The notes beneath the pieces were generated by a model. That model did not search any database and was not told the origin of the DNA. It saw only the letters and a list, made by a program, of their open reading frames with translations. The translations under genes were made by a program, and so were the position numbers. Below, in pieces: positions 63,377 to 64,000 of a stretch of DNA of 64,000 nucleotides (positions are counted from its first letter, which is position 1; each line of letters starts with the position of its first letter). Origin of the DNA: Clostridiales bacterium UBA1316 (GTDB taxonomy: Bacteria; Bacillota; Clostridia; Oscillospirales; Oscillospiraceae); NCBI GenBank assembly GCA_002307055.1, contig DBTM01000043.1, positions 25,314-89,313 on the forward strand. Reading direction: 5' to 3'.

Positions 63377-63411
63377 AAAAACCTTGCAGCCGTTAAACTG
63401 CAAGGTTTTTT
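63377..63411 (+). terminator. Terminator after the LysR gene
   Basis: A perfect 13-bp stem, AAAAACCTTGCAG (63377-63389) with 63398-63410, is followed by a T run. A mirror T run on the minus strand makes it also usable for the NUDIX gene. Confidence 0.9.
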
Positions 63412-63460
63412 GGCACAACTGCTCAATTTAGATATTGGAGCGGATATTAATAAATATTTA

Positions 63461-63934
63461 TTATATATTATAGTTTTTTTCGGGAAGATTTCGTTGGATA
63501 ATTTCTCTTAACAGTTTGCCAAGTTGGTCGGTAAAGAATTCATCATCTGAATTTTCAATTTCATCACTTGTCCACCAACGAGCATTCTTAGTCAGATTCT
63601 TCTCAGCTTGTGTCCAATTTTCATATGAAAAGTTAATATCATCTTCAAGATATATTACGTAATATCTTTCCACAGATAAAAATTCTTCACCGTTAAGCCT
63701 TGTACAAATCATTTTTCTTTCGTAATGATGTCTATCTGGGCAAACAATATTTATTCCCAATTCTTCAGATACTTCTCTTTCCAAACAATCTTCATAACTC
63801 TCTCCTTTTTCAACTTTTCCGCCGGGCGTAACCCATAATGTTTTGTCACCTTGTAACATTGCAAAATGAAATTGGAAAAGGAATACTTTGTTATCTTTTA
63901 TAATCATAGCGCGACTCGATTTACGTTCGTCCAT
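63461..63934 (-). CDS. NUDIX hydrolase
   Basis: The 157-residue protein has a full Nudix box, GGKVEKGESYEDCLEREVSE followed by ELGI (about residues 37-60), matching Gx5Ex7REUxEExGU with all metal-binding Glu present. It would hydrolyse a nucleoside diphosphate derivative; the substrate is not known. The ATG follows AAGGAGG. Base composition is lower in GC than the surrounding housekeeping genes. Confidence 0.93.
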   Translation of the reverse strand: MDERKSSRAMIIKDNKVFLFQFHFAMLQGDKTLWVTPGGKVEKGESYEDCLEREVSEELGINIVCPDRHHYERKMICTRLNGEEFLSVERYYVIYLEDDINFSYENWTQAEKNLTKNARWWTSDEIENSDDEFFTDQLGKLLREIIQRNLPEKNYNI

Positions 63935-64000
63935 TTTTAACCTCCTTATAACTAATAATTATATTAATAAATTTCGTAACTGTTCAGTCGCGATTGTAAA

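Overview
The window looks like chromosomal DNA of an anaerobic Gram-positive-type bacterium of class Clostridia, most like the Oscillospiraceae side of the Bacillota. The grounds are strong AGGAGG ribosome sites, sigma-A style promoters, a dnaG-rpoD operon, the YfmF/YfmH peptidase pair, a pyrophosphate-type phosphofructokinase, ferredoxin-linked indolepyruvate oxidoreductase, and a folate/corrinoid one-carbon operon. No rRNA, tRNA, CRISPR array, phage module or DDE/tyrosine transposase was seen. Genus cannot be fixed from the sequence alone.

Layout. 1-1061: end of dapA, then dapB and a terminator. 1.1-4.8 kb: DUF4125, TPR, DUF4037 and epimerase genes in one tight operon. 4.8-6.5 kb: ECF sigma factor with an RsgI-like membrane anti-sigma. 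6.5-10.4 kb (-): paaK-iorB-iorA for aryl pyruvate/aryl acetate metabolism. 10.6-18.0 kb: a 2487-residue cyclic beta-1,2-glucan synthase-like protein. 18.2-22.3 kb: YfmF-YfmH-Lgt-coiled-coil protein. 22.7-28.7 kb: metF-fhs-fchA-folD-methyltransferase-corrinoid protein, the methyl branch of the Wood-Ljungdahl pathway. 28.7-32.6 kb (-): PocR/AraC regulator, second corrinoid protein, and a membrane-anchored surface protein with two domains resembling transcobalamin/DUF4430. 33.1-34.0 kb: AraC-type gene cut by an in-frame TAA. 34.1-37.8 kb (-): dnaG, a short RpoD paralogue without region 4, and rpoD. 38-40.4 kb (-): dgt and rodA. 40.5-45.2 kb (+): tsaE, tsaB, upp and an ABC-2 exporter. 45.2-46.4 kb: an island of palindromic repeats with a DUF559 nuclease cassette. 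46.4-48.2 kb (-): ABC-F ATPase. 48.4-50.9 kb: nadB-nadC. 51-53.5 kb (-): a duplicated two-gene module (P-loop kinase plus QueG-like Fe-S protein), one copy decayed. 53.5-56.8 kb: fba, PPi-pfk, SDR. 56.8-64 kb: VOC protein, XRE regulator, small membrane and zinc-ribbon proteins, a chemoreceptor with a broken cheW, LysR and NUDIX.

How the genes work together. MetF, Fhs, FchA and FolD interconvert formate and methyl-THF. The methyltransferase and corrinoid protein move the methyl group on or off folate. The adjacent PocR-type regulator and second corrinoid protein suggest control by a methyl or corrinoid cue. IorAB with PaaK would turn aromatic pyruvates into aryl-acetyl-CoA or arylacetates. Fba and PPi-PFK are glycolytic.

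The most unusual items are: (1) a 509-bp unit at 45628-46136 in which one DUF559 gene is enclosed by 51-bp inverted repeats that match at 49 positions, abutting a broken acetyltransferase gene; (2) an RpoD paralogue between dnaG and rpoD that keeps core-binding region 2 but lacks sigma region 4 and has changed -10-reading residues; (3) a corrinoid/PocR/transcobalamin-like neighbourhood; and (4) several decayed genes (GNAT, cheW, QueG-like, AraC).
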